A stretch of DNA of 64,000 nt, from NCBI RefSeq assembly GCF_036208045.1, contig NZ_CP121472.1, positions 3,235,531 through 3,299,530 of the forward strand. The letters are read 5' to 3'. This stretch comes from Thiorhodovibrio winogradskyi. Lineage in GTDB: Bacteria > Pseudomonadota > Gammaproteobacteria > Chromatiales > Chromatiaceae. A program made the translations under genes and the position numbers. The notes below the pieces were generated by a model that saw nothing but the letters and a program-made list of their open reading frames with translations, did not search any database and was not told the DNA's origin. This document shows positions 28,881 through 37,802 of this stretch, piece by piece (position 1 is the stretch's first letter; each line of letters starts with the position of its first letter).

Positions 28881-29889
28881 CCGACTGCGGCGGCCCAGCT
28901 TGAGATTTGTCGAAGGGATCAATTTCGAGTTGACTTACGACTGCCCGCTCGCCTGCCACCATTGCCTGCAAGCCGACCTGCGGCGCGCGGGCAAAACCGG
29001 CTGGGCTGCGCCAGAGATGATCGTCCAGACCATTCATGAGGCGGTCGATCTGGGTCTGACCTCAACCGGTATTAACTTCACCGGTGGGGAAATTTTCGTC
29101 CCTGGCAGCCCGCTGTCCCAGTTTCTTCAGGTCACCAAGGAGCTCGGGGTACCAGTGCGGATCAACACCAGTGGCTGGTGGGTTCATGGGCGCCCATTCC
29201 AGATCGGCGAACGGACATTCAGCAACACGCAAGCCGTCGTTGACTGGCTGAAGGACTCTGGCGTTGCCATGCTCGCGATCAGTTGGGATCGACGCTTCAC
29301 GCAGTATCCCATACTCAAACAGCGGGTTTGCCAGCTCATCGACGCCTGCGAACAACGCCAACTGCCTTACCAAATCGCCATCACCGCCGCCACGGCAGCG
29401 GAAGACGCGGCACTGACCAAAGACCTCGAGCAACACATTCTCCGACCGCCCTTTCTCGGTGAAATTGTCTCCATGGACATGGTCGATTTAGGTGCAGCGC
29501 GCACTTGCATGGAAACAGCTCAACGAGAACCGCAAGAACCGCTAAACACACTGATCGCGCGAACACCCTGCGGCGGACGCGGCATCTACCGCCCTAGCTT
29601 CCTCCACATCGCCCCCGATGGCGGCCTGCGCTCCTGCATGTATGCGTCAGGAGCGAACTGGCTGGGCTCCATCGCCAAGCAGTCTCTGACGGAGCTTCTT
29701 CAAATCTTCGCCACCAACCCCGTCGTTGCAGCCTTTGCCAGCGGGCAGCTAGAGCGGCTGATTATGCCAGCTGGCCCGAGCCGACCAGCCCCAGCTGACT
29801 GGCCCCGTCACCCGTGCGCCGTCGCTGCTCGCTGTGCGGCAAGCATCCACAAGATTTACCAGAATAAGCACCACATAACACCGTGTTGA
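28864..29889 (+). CDS. Radical SAM protein of unknown specificity
   Basis: The 341-residue enzyme has a Cx3Cx2C cluster-binding motif in DCPLACHHCLQA near residue 32 and a glycine-rich SAM-binding strand (NFTGGEIFVPGSPLSQF). The C-terminal region has further cysteines (TPCGGRG, LRSCMYASG, HPCAVAARC), arranged like an auxiliary SPASM/twitch-type cluster in proteins that modify peptides or assemble cofactors. ATG 28864 has GGA at good spacing and lies inside the end of the MerR gene. No precursor peptide is evident nearby. The product is unknown, and pairing with VIT-VWA and MerR is the only clue. Confidence 0.85.
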   Translation: MVQLADRLRRPSLRFVEGINFELTYDCPLACHHCLQADLRRAGKTGWAAPEMIVQTIHEAVDLGLTSTGINFTGGEIFVPGSPLSQFLQVTKELGVPVRINTSGWWVHGRPFQIGERTFSNTQAVVDWLKDSGVAMLAISWDRRFTQYPILKQRVCQLIDACEQRQLPYQIAITAATAAEDAALTKDLEQHILRPPFLGEIVSMDMVDLGAARTCMETAQREPQEPLNTLIARTPCGGRGIYRPSFLHIAPDGGLRSCMYASGANWLGSIAKQSLTELLQIFATNPVVAAFASGQLERLIMPAGPSRPAPADWPRHPCAVAARCAASIHKIYQNKHHITPC

Positions 29890-29967
29890 GCTACACTAAA
29901 GCGAATATATCGTGATACCCAACAGCTATTTCGCACCGCATTGACTTGCAGCATCAAGGTATTTCTC

Positions 29968-32900
29968 TTGGATACACAAGCCTTTAATCCCGATACAGTC
30001 AACCTGATCACGATCAACCTGCAAGACCACTACCTGACCGGCTTTCCGATCCTCAAGGAGTTGATCCAAAACGCCGACGACGCCCGCGCTCGCCGCTTAA
30101 TCTTTGGCCAGCATCGGGGCTTCCCACAGGCTGACCATCCGCTACTGCAAGGCGCGGCACTATGGTTTTTCAATGACGGCCAATTCGCCGCCACGGACAA
30201 ACCCAACTTGCGCGCCTTTGGCATCGACACCAAGGCTGGTGACGCCCAGACCACGGGCAAGTTCGGTCTCGGCATGAAAAGCGTATTCCATCTGTGCGAA
30301 GCTTTCTTTTACCTTGCCTGGGATGGGCACGAACAGCATCGTGAAGCGCTTAATCCGTGGAAGAATGCCGACGGCAACCTGCACCCCGAGTGGGACGGTC
30401 GCAACGATGGCGACTGGCAGTGGCTGGAAACGCTCGGCTGGGATGTCGCCGGATCAAACAGCCAACATTGGTTTTTGCTGTGGATTCCTCTGCGCCGTCG
30501 CGCTCATTTGCGGCGCGACAATGGAACAACCACAGGCGCCATCGTGGAGCATTTTCCCGGTGATGATCCACAACAGGCTCTCGAGTTTCTGACCGATGCC
30601 AACCTGGGTGCGGATTTGGCGGAGCTGCTGCCGCTGCTGCGACATCTGGAGACCATCCAGTATCGCGACCAGGACAATCCCATCAGGCTGCAAGTACAAG
30701 CCAAGGCGCGCCTGCTCGGCGAGTTGGCGTCAAATCAAACGCTTACCCAAGTTGACAATCGCGCGACCACCCTTGGTCAAGTGGTGGACGAAACCAACAC
30801 CGCCTGGCTAGAGTTTACCGGAGTGACCCATGGCACATCAGCCGCTTGGCCACAGCAACTGAAAGCCTGCGAGGCATGGCCGAAGGTGCGTTACCGGGAC
30901 AAATATGGGCATTTGCAAACCAAGCCTGATCATCAGCGCCCCGAGGCGGCAGTCATTTTTTGTACTCATCGCCAACGCATCCGTGCAGGAAAACTGCATT
31001 GGGCGGTAGTGCTACCCCTGGCCGACGGTGAACTCTTGCTCAGTTCAGATGCCGGTATCGTGGTTTTATTGCACGGGGAGTTTTTTATTGACGCTGGGCG
31101 TCGCGAGATTTTTGGCCAGCAGCGCCTCCACGAACCACCTGAATCCAACCTGCGCGATGGAGCCAGCCTGCGATTGGCTTGGAATCAACGGTTGGCGCAG
31201 GATGTGGTCGCTCCAGCAATCTTGCCTGCACTGGAGCACCATGTTCAGGAACTCGCGCTTGACCACCATCACATCAGCCAACTCACTCAAGCCATTGGCA
31301 CCTGTGACTGGTTCAAGCTGTTCAAGCAACACATCTGCGCGCGGGATTCTTGGGTGTTCGTGCTCACTCAAGATGGCTCACACTGGCGGTGCGTGTCAGG
31401 GGATGATCGCCAGCGGCTGCGTCCAATGCCGGTGAGCAAATCCGAACTAGCAAGACCCTGGTTAGTCTTTCCACGCTTGGCGGAGATGGATGTTCTTCTT
31501 TACGACAGCAACGCGCCAATTCTTTCTGACCGTCATCATACTTGGCAGGAAGCGGAGCTGTGTGAACTTCTCGCCGAAGTCAATGGACTGTTTAGCGATG
31601 TTTCAAGCATGGATTACCTGGAGAATTTTCTGGCTGATACTGCCAGCGCTTTTGTTCAGACAGAGCGAGTCGAAACTCAGTTGATCCGCTGCTTGCGCGA
31701 CGCGATGGCTGCAACGGATCGCGCCAATCGCCAACAATTCGCCGAGAAGGCTCGACGATTGTTGCGGCGAATCACCAGCCTGCGGCGTTTTGATTTGACT
31801 GCTTTTCTTCCAGAATCGACTTTGCGCAGGCTCTGGAGATCATCCAGCGACATTCTGCTGATACCAAAGGAGCTGGAAACCAAGGATGCCAATGCGCAGG
31901 CGGATGAAAAAACGCTGCGCGCCTGGTTTGACCAGCTCGATCAAGAAATCCGCATGGCCGAAGGATCCGCTTTTGTTCCCCTTCTGTCAGCCGCTCAAGG
32001 TCTCCTTCCCTGCGATCCTAAAGAACGCGGTCAATTTCTGCGCGCGCATCCAGCGTTGCGCATCATTGCGCTCCGGGATCCAGTGACCGGAAAAGACGCC
32101 CCTGCCGCAACCGCCGATATTCAACAGGCAAGGGAGAATGGGCATTTGTTTGGGTTCGCCCAAGGTATCCAGAGCGAACAACTGGGTTTTACACCCTTGC
32201 TTGCTCGAACCCTGCCAGAAACGACCATCCGCCTGGTACGAGCAGATTTGTTCAGGCAACTCTTTCCCGATTATCAGTCACTGCCACGCGCCGATGATCC
32301 AGTTGCAATTTTAATCGCCGTGGGTCGCTCTCCAGGATTGCTTGCCGGCTTCAATGAACGCTGCGCACTGCTCCAAAAAGCGAACGATCCTGGGACGAAC
32401 CTAATGGCTCGTCGTGGTCTGCGTTATCTGTTACACGGATCCTCTGCGCACCGGGAGGACGACCAAGCGACACTTTGGGTTCCCAAATCAGGCGAACATT
32501 CAGCATGGTTGAAGCTTTGGTCTCAGCTACATGAGGATGTGGCGTGGAGCCAAATTGATGCCGGTCTTGCTGGTACCTTGGCGACGAACCGGTACCAGCA
32601 AGCCGGTATTGAGGTGATTGACCCCAGAACCCTACTCGGTTTACTGAAACAAGCGCCTCATCGTATCACCGATCCTGGTTGTTTTTCATTAGGAGAACGC
32701 GAGTGCATTCTCGCAGCGCTTGCAGACGATGATCTCTGGCGTCGCTTGCCGCTGCATACTGACCTGTTAGGGCAACCAGTCAGCGCTGAAAAGCCCCTGG
32801 TGTTTCTCGCACTGCGCTCAACGGTTCCCAGCGATACCCTGATCAGCCGGGCGACCCTGATTGCCCGGTCCAACAACCGTGAGATCGCCAATCAACAGAA

Positions 32901-35900
32901 AGAATGGCTCAAGCCACTTGATGACGTGGCTCGCATCGAACTGGCGCTTGATGCGGAGGACTCCGCTATCTACTGCCAAACAATTCTCGATGCGCTCATG
33001 GCGATCAATCTTGCAGACCACCCCGATCTGCGCTGGCAACTTCGGGAACACAGAGCCTGGCTGCCCACGCAAGAGGCTGGTTCCGTCAAACCCGAGGATG
33101 TCATCGATTTGTCCGCATTTGGGCTATCAGATGACCTATGGCGACTCACCGCCGAGCACCAGAAAAGAACCGGTCAATCGATCTACACAGTACCGGAAAG
33201 GCTGGCAAACCTGGTCACCAAGCATCCGGCTTGGACAAGAACCGTCCAGGCGCTCTGTTCATCCGAAGACAGCGGCGTGGAAAGACTAGGGCTGTTGCTT
33301 AGCGATCTGAACGATTATCGGATCGGTGCCTGGCCGCACGCACCCGAGTCAGAACAGCTTGATTTGCTCGCTGGATGTTCGGAGCTTCCTGCGTTCTCAC
33401 TGCTGGCGAAACTCCAAGCGCAGTCAAGGATTGGCGCCAACGCCGCCTGGAATGCGTTGCGGGATGGTCTCGCCAAACCTCTATCACCCGAACGACTTGC
33501 GGCAGTTCTGGCCTGGCTCAGTCAGACCACATCGAACTGGACTCCCCGCAAAAAGTCATTTGATCTCTATCTGGGCTGGTTGGCCGCTTGTTCAAACTTC
33601 AAGACCACCTACCTTCCCGCACTCAAATTGGCCGCATGTGATTGTCGCTGGCAATCTCCTGCCAAGCTGTGTGCTGGTGCGCATGGCATCGATTCTGCCT
33701 GGCAACTTGATCAACGCCAGGCTGACCAACTAGCGGGTCTGATCTGCCGTTGCGATCGCCACCCTGAGCAAACGGATCAGGCAGCAACATCCAGTTTATC
33801 CGCTGATTTTCGGTCGATGCTTGAGGCCGCGCCAAGCATCCTGGCGGACTATTTCCGCGCCTTTGATCAAGCCGGATTTCCGTCAGGAATGACCGGCGCT
33901 ATTCTAGCCTTGCTTGGATCATCAGTTAGGCCGCTCGCGGAACAATATCTTCGCCCACACAGTTATCAGTGGTTCCTCGGTCAACTGAATTGGATCGATC
34001 CCGGCCGTACAGCGGAGCGCGTTCGGTGGATGGGTAACCAAACTGCCGCAACCGCGCTTGATCTGATCAGAGCTGGGGTGCGTGTCGTCGGTGACCAACA
34101 GATTTCCGCCCTGAATCTGCTTGGTTCGCCAATACAGGTTCCGCTCGAAACCGAACCGCGCACTTTGCTTGCCGGTCCTTTCCTCTGGAAAGGTGGATAT
34201 GCCGTCGAAATTGCCCTGCGACGCATCGATTTGCAACGACTCGCCCCGGCGCAAGGCTGCGAATTACTGCGCGCGACCGCTGAAAAGCTCTACGCCGGTC
34301 TTTACAAACAAAAACAACCTGATTTCAGCAAGCTGTGGCGTGATCTCGATAATGTGCAGCAATTGGAGATTGGAGCGGCGCGACAGCATATCCTGAGTCA
34401 TCTTGCGTTTTACCTTCGCCAGCTTCCAATTAAAAACGAAGAATTGAAAAAGGCGCTTAATCGTGTGCAAGAAGCAGAAAGTCGACAGGTTGAAGCCAGC
34501 TTGCACAATCAACCAACGGCTCACTCATCAACATCGCATCACGCTAAACCTGAACAACTCGCTGACTTGATTCAGAACAACGAGACCGTCGGCCAAGCGA
34601 TTCTGTCCGCCTATCGGGAAAAGCTGGATCAATTGCAATACCAGAAAAGCAGTATTCCCTTTGAGCTTTTTCAGAATGCCGACGATGCCGCGAGCGAACT
34701 TGGCGAATTGGAAGCCTTTCCTCACGGAGATCGTGACATTCCCCAGGATGCGCGCCGTTTTGTCATCGATATCCACCAGGATTCCATTCGTTTCATGCAC
34801 TGGGGGCGGCCTGTCAACGCCCGTGGCCCTGCGGGTTTTCCAAGTGCCGACCGTGGTTTTGGGCTTGACCTGCAAAAAATGCTGGTCTTGTCAGCGTCCG
34901 ATAAACCACTTGCTGAGCAGGTGACGGGGCAGTTCGGGCTTGGTTTCAAAAGCGTGTTTCTCGCTTGCGACCAACCGCGCCTACTGAGCGGTCGTTTGGC
35001 GCTGAATATCGTCTCCGGCATCCTCCCTCAACCACGCGATGATTTGCACAATCTCCGAAAAGTGCTGGATCATTACGCGCTGCCAAACTCCAGACTGAGT
35101 GGCACCCTGATCGAGCTACCCGCTGTCGATCCAAACATTCAGCCACAAATTCTTGACCGCTTTGAACGTCTCGCCGGTCTCCTGAGCGTTTTCGCAATTG
35201 CCATCCGAGAGATTTCTCTCGTCCGCAATGTTTCCTCACAAAGATTTTGCTGGGAACCAGAGTCGCCGCTGCCAACTGTCCCAGCTATTGAGTTCGGCAA
35301 ACTGCGCCTTCGTGACAAATCATGGGGAGCGGAGACCAACGCCATTTGCATACGCACTCGATATGGTGCAGTCCTCCTTGCGATAGGTCCCGGCGGCTGG
35401 CGTCCACTACCAAACAATACGCCAAATATCTGGGTCACCGCGCCGCTGTGCGAACCAACAGGTTTCGGTTTTGCCTGTTCCGCCGCTTTCGATCTCGATA
35501 CCGGGCGAGTCAATCTTGCCATCAATCGTCAAAAGAACATTGGGCTTGCGCAGCAGCTTGGCGCCGAGGTTGGAGACGCACTAACTGCGTTACTCATGGC
35601 ATCCCAGGCGAACTGGCCGGATTTCCGCAAAATCCTTGGCTTGGATCCAAACCAGGCGGCACATGATTTTTGGCTCAGATTCTGGCAATGCCTGACCCAG
35701 TCCTGCCTGGAGCAAACCGATGCAAGCACGCATCAAGTCTTGCGCGAGTTAGCCTTAGCTCTTTTGCATCGACTGAGCGCCAACTCCAAAGCCATCCCGA
35801 ATGGTCTGCCTGGCGATCTCCAAGCCATGATTGACCGCGCCGACGCGCGATTTCGACTGTCGAAAAAACTGTGCGACGAGCGCATTGTGGCCGTTTTAGC

Positions 35901-37443
35901 AAACTGGGAGTCTTTTGCGCGCAAATACCCCCGGCAACAAATTGTTAGTGAAGAGATCGGAAAAATTCTCAAAGCAGGACACCAATCCGGTCACATGGCC
36001 GATCCGATCCCCCTTGGTCTGTCCGCTCTCCTTGCCTTGCCTGAAGGGTTAAGACTTGCGCCACCTGATGTTCAGGCGCTTGGAGCCATTCATGAACTGA
36101 CCGAGGAAGACCGGGAGTGGCAAGATCCAAAGGGGAAGGTACAACCGTTATTAGAAAAGCTGAAGTTCCGCACCCTCAATAATAAGTGGCAACCCGCAAC
36201 CGATCTGCTTGCCGGCGTTGGCGCAAACAAAGATTCTGACGAACCGCTCCGCTACGATTTAGCCCCTGACAGCCGGCGACTTCATCCGGAGTACTGGACA
36301 GGTATGGCAGATCGGCAAGGGCTCGCATTTTTCTTTCTGGCACGCGGATTCTTGAAAGCGGATACCAACGAATTAGCACAATGGATTCTGTCGGCACAGA
36401 CAGAGACAGAAAAGCGCGCTGCGCTGCGCTACATTGTGGATGGCAAACTTGGCGGAGACGTAGCCGATGAAGTACGCGGTCAGCGTTGGTTGGAGCATGT
36501 TTTACAACAAACAGACCTGCTAAATGCCTTTGAGGCAGCGGAAATCACAAAGCTTAAACGACTGCTGGCAACTGACACGGAAATAGATGATCTTGGAACC
36601 GAATCCCCTGAGACGCTCCTTCCACCGCCAACGCATTCACTTTCGTTGAAGGAAGCACTGCACCGTATCTTCGACTGGTGGGATAAAGAGGGCAAAAGCC
36701 ACGAACAACAACACCGTGAAAAACTCTACCCATTAGGCAAGCTGAATTTTTCAGTCGATGACGGTAGCAGAAAGATTGACCGGGACTTTTGGCTGACCTT
36801 GCTCGCACTTGGTGCGTTTCAAAGCATGGGTCGTACACATGAAATTCAGCATCGCGGCTTTATTGAACATTGCCAACATAAAAATTGGTGGCAAATATTT
36901 GCTAACAAGGATCCGAAACTCTGTCCCGATCAGTGGATGGATGTGATCGAACAATACGCCGATGGGCAGCATGACGACGAGCAATGGAGCCAGTGGATTG
37001 CTTACTTTCCAAGACTTTATCGCTTCCGCCGTTGGATGGATGATTATGTTGATCTGTTCCTTTCGATTGACCGATTCAATCAGGATTTTACGCTCGATCA
37101 ACTATTGACCCCCAAAGCGAATCCGCATTTTCAAGGAGGCGGCATCGAAGCTCCACCACTGATTAGAACTTTGCGTGTTGGTGGCCCATTAATCATTCGC
37201 GAACTGTTGTATCAAAAAATCATCACCAATCCGCTTGCTATTCCCCACGCCTACGCTCCCATTCAGCGCATTAAAGACTGGTTTGGCCAATTTGATGAAA
37301 TCGTTGAGACATCCAATGACATTTATGATCTTCTCGTCAAACACCTCGACGAGCAGCGGGCTACCTTCAACGGCGCGTACGATATTCCGCTGCGCCTGAT
37401 TTCGTTAGACCAGACGCTGGAACTGCGCATATTGACCCAATAG
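29968..37443 (+). CDS. Giant protein with two sacsin/Hsp90-type GHKL ATPase modules
   Basis: About 2,491 residues, cytoplasmic. The first ATPase (residues ~10-200) has the N box ILKELIQNADDARARR and the lid/G box TTGKFGLGMKSVFHLCEAFF. The second (~1,545-1,760) has FELFQNADDAASELGE and VTGQFGLGFKSVFLACDQ. The E..N..D pattern of ELIQNADDA is that of eukaryotic sacsin and bacterial sacsin-like proteins. The second N box reads ELFQNADDA and also keeps Glu, Asn and Asp. The rest is helical with no known domain. A TTG at 29968 with AAGG eight bases upstream is the best start; a TTG at 29941 is possible. Base composition is visibly less GC-rich than in the helicase and methylase genes, so it probably has a separate origin. 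It leads the defence island; its role there is inferred. Confidence 0.85.
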   Translation: MDTQAFNPDTVNLITINLQDHYLTGFPILKELIQNADDARARRLIFGQHRGFPQADHPLLQGAALWFFNDGQFAATDKPNLRAFGIDTKAGDAQTTGKFGLGMKSVFHLCEAFFYLAWDGHEQHREALNPWKNADGNLHPEWDGRNDGDWQWLETLGWDVAGSNSQHWFLLWIPLRRRAHLRRDNGTTTGAIVEHFPGDDPQQALEFLTDANLGADLAELLPLLRHLETIQYRDQDNPIRLQVQAKARLLGELASNQTLTQVDNRATTLGQVVDETNTAWLEFTGVTHGTSAAWPQQLKACEAWPKVRYRDKYGHLQTKPDHQRPEAAVIFCTHRQRIRAGKLHWAVVLPLADGELLLSSDAGIVVLLHGEFFIDAGRREIFGQQRLHEPPESNLRDGASLRLAWNQRLAQDVVAPAILPALEHHVQELALDHHHISQLTQAIGTCDWFKLFKQHICARDSWVFVLTQDGSHWRCVSGDDRQRLRPMPVSKSELARPWLVFPRLAEMDVLLYDSNAPILSDRHHTWQEAELCELLAEVNGLFSDVSSMDYLENFLADTASAFVQTERVETQLIRCLRDAMAATDRANRQQFAEKARRLLRRITSLRRFDLTAFLPESTLRRLWRSSSDILLIPKELETKDANAQADEKTLRAWFDQLDQEIRMAEGSAFVPLLSAAQGLLPCDPKERGQFLRAHPALRIIALRDPVTGKDAPAATADIQQARENGHLFGFAQGIQSEQLGFTPLLARTLPETTIRLVRADLFRQLFPDYQSLPRADDPVAILIAVGRSPGLLAGFNERCALLQKANDPGTNLMARRGLRYLLHGSSAHREDDQATLWVPKSGEHSAWLKLWSQLHEDVAWSQIDAGLAGTLATNRYQQAGIEVIDPRTLLGLLKQAPHRITDPGCFSLGERECILAALADDDLWRRLPLHTDLLGQPVSAEKPLVFLALRSTVPSDTLISRATLIARSNNREIANQQKEWLKPLDDVARIELALDAEDSAIYCQTILDALMAINLADHPDLRWQLREHRAWLPTQEAGSVKPEDVIDLSAFGLSDDLWRLTAEHQKRTGQSIYTVPERLANLVTKHPAWTRTVQALCSSEDSGVERLGLLLSDLNDYRIGAWPHAPESEQLDLLAGCSELPAFSLLAKLQAQSRIGANAAWNALRDGLAKPLSPERLAAVLAWLSQTTSNWTPRKKSFDLYLGWLAACSNFKTTYLPALKLAACDCRWQSPAKLCAGAHGIDSAWQLDQRQADQLAGLICRCDRHPEQTDQAATSSLSADFRSMLEAAPSILADYFRAFDQAGFPSGMTGAILALLGSSVRPLAEQYLRPHSYQWFLGQLNWIDPGRTAERVRWMGNQTAATALDLIRAGVRVVGDQQISALNLLGSPIQVPLETEPRTLLAGPFLWKGGYAVEIALRRIDLQRLAPAQGCELLRATAEKLYAGLYKQKQPDFSKLWRDLDNVQQLEIGAARQHILSHLAFYLRQLPIKNEELKKALNRVQEAESRQVEASLHNQPTAHSSTSHHAKPEQLADLIQNNETVGQAILSAYREKLDQLQYQKSSIPFELFQNADDAASELGELEAFPHGDRDIPQDARRFVIDIHQDSIRFMHWGRPVNARGPAGFPSADRGFGLDLQKMLVLSASDKPLAEQVTGQFGLGFKSVFLACDQPRLLSGRLALNIVSGILPQPRDDLHNLRKVLDHYALPNSRLSGTLIELPAVDPNIQPQILDRFERLAGLLSVFAIAIREISLVRNVSSQRFCWEPESPLPTVPAIEFGKLRLRDKSWGAETNAICIRTRYGAVLLAIGPGGWRPLPNNTPNIWVTAPLCEPTGFGFACSAAFDLDTGRVNLAINRQKNIGLAQQLGAEVGDALTALLMASQANWPDFRKILGLDPNQAAHDFWLRFWQCLTQSCLEQTDASTHQVLRELALALLHRLSANSKAIPNGLPGDLQAMIDRADARFRLSKKLCDERIVAVLANWESFARKYPRQQIVSEEIGKILKAGHQSGHMADPIPLGLSALLALPEGLRLAPPDVQALGAIHELTEEDREWQDPKGKVQPLLEKLKFRTLNNKWQPATDLLAGVGANKDSDEPLRYDLAPDSRRLHPEYWTGMADRQGLAFFFLARGFLKADTNELAQWILSAQTETEKRAALRYIVDGKLGGDVADEVRGQRWLEHVLQQTDLLNAFEAAEITKLKRLLATDTEIDDLGTESPETLLPPPTHSLSLKEALHRIFDWWDKEGKSHEQQHREKLYPLGKLNFSVDDGSRKIDRDFWLTLLALGAFQSMGRTHEIQHRGFIEHCQHKNWWQIFANKDPKLCPDQWMDVIEQYADGQHDDEQWSQWIAYFPRLYRFRRWMDDYVDLFLSIDRFNQDFTLDQLLTPKANPHFQGGGIEAPPLIRTLRVGGPLIIRELLYQKIITNPLAIPHAYAPIQRIKDWFGQFDEIVETSNDIYDLLVKHLDEQRATFNGAYDIPLRLISLDQTLELRILTQ

Positions 37444-37452
37444 GAGATCGTG

Positions 37453-37659
37453 ATGGAAACCGCCATCCTGTCCAACCAATACCAACTCATCCTACCTGAA
37501 CCCATCCGCGCATCCTTGCACTTCAAACCCGGACAACACTTCGCCGTTCGCCTGACGGAACAGGGAATTGAGTTGACTCCTTGCGAATCCCCGACTGAAT
37601 TGCGCGGTTTTCTGGCCGGCGCCAATACCGAGATCGACGATATTCGCACCCGGGATTGA
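37453..37659 (+). CDS. AbrB/VapB-like antitoxin
   Basis: A 68-residue SpoVT/AbrB-type swapped-hairpin protein (SNQYQLILPEPIRASLHFKPG and FAVRLTEQGIELTP), followed by a toxin-binding tail (ELRGFLAGANTEIDDIRTRD) typical of antitoxins paired with PIN toxins. ATG 37453 has GGAG six bases upstream and lies only 9 bp after the giant ATPase stop. The cognate PIN gene downstream is reduced to its last 45 codons, so this antitoxin is now an orphan or serves as a regulator. Confidence 0.85.
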   Translation: METAILSNQYQLILPEPIRASLHFKPGQHFAVRLTEQGIELTPCESPTELRGFLAGANTEIDDIRTRD

Positions 37660-37664
37660 TCATC

Positions 37665-37802
37665 ATGAATGTGCTGGACTCGTCTGACTGCATTGTTTAC
37701 GCCACCGCACAGGCGCGAAGCGCGATTGTTTGGACGCAAGATGCGGATTTTGCCGCGCTTCCTGATGTCCGCTATGTCCCCAAGGTCAAACCTAATGTTT
37801 GA
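37665..37802 (+). pseudogene. N-terminally deleted PIN (VapC-type) toxin
   Basis: A 45-codon frame starts 5 bp after the AbrB gene and reads SSDCIVYATAQARSAIVWTQD then ADFAALPDVRYV. These are the last two motifs of a VapC PIN domain (the D-x-x-x-Y-A-T helix and the T-x-D-x-D-F strand). The first aspartate and about two thirds of the domain are missing, so no nuclease can be made. The stop overlaps the start of the next helicase by 8 bp. Confidence 0.8.
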
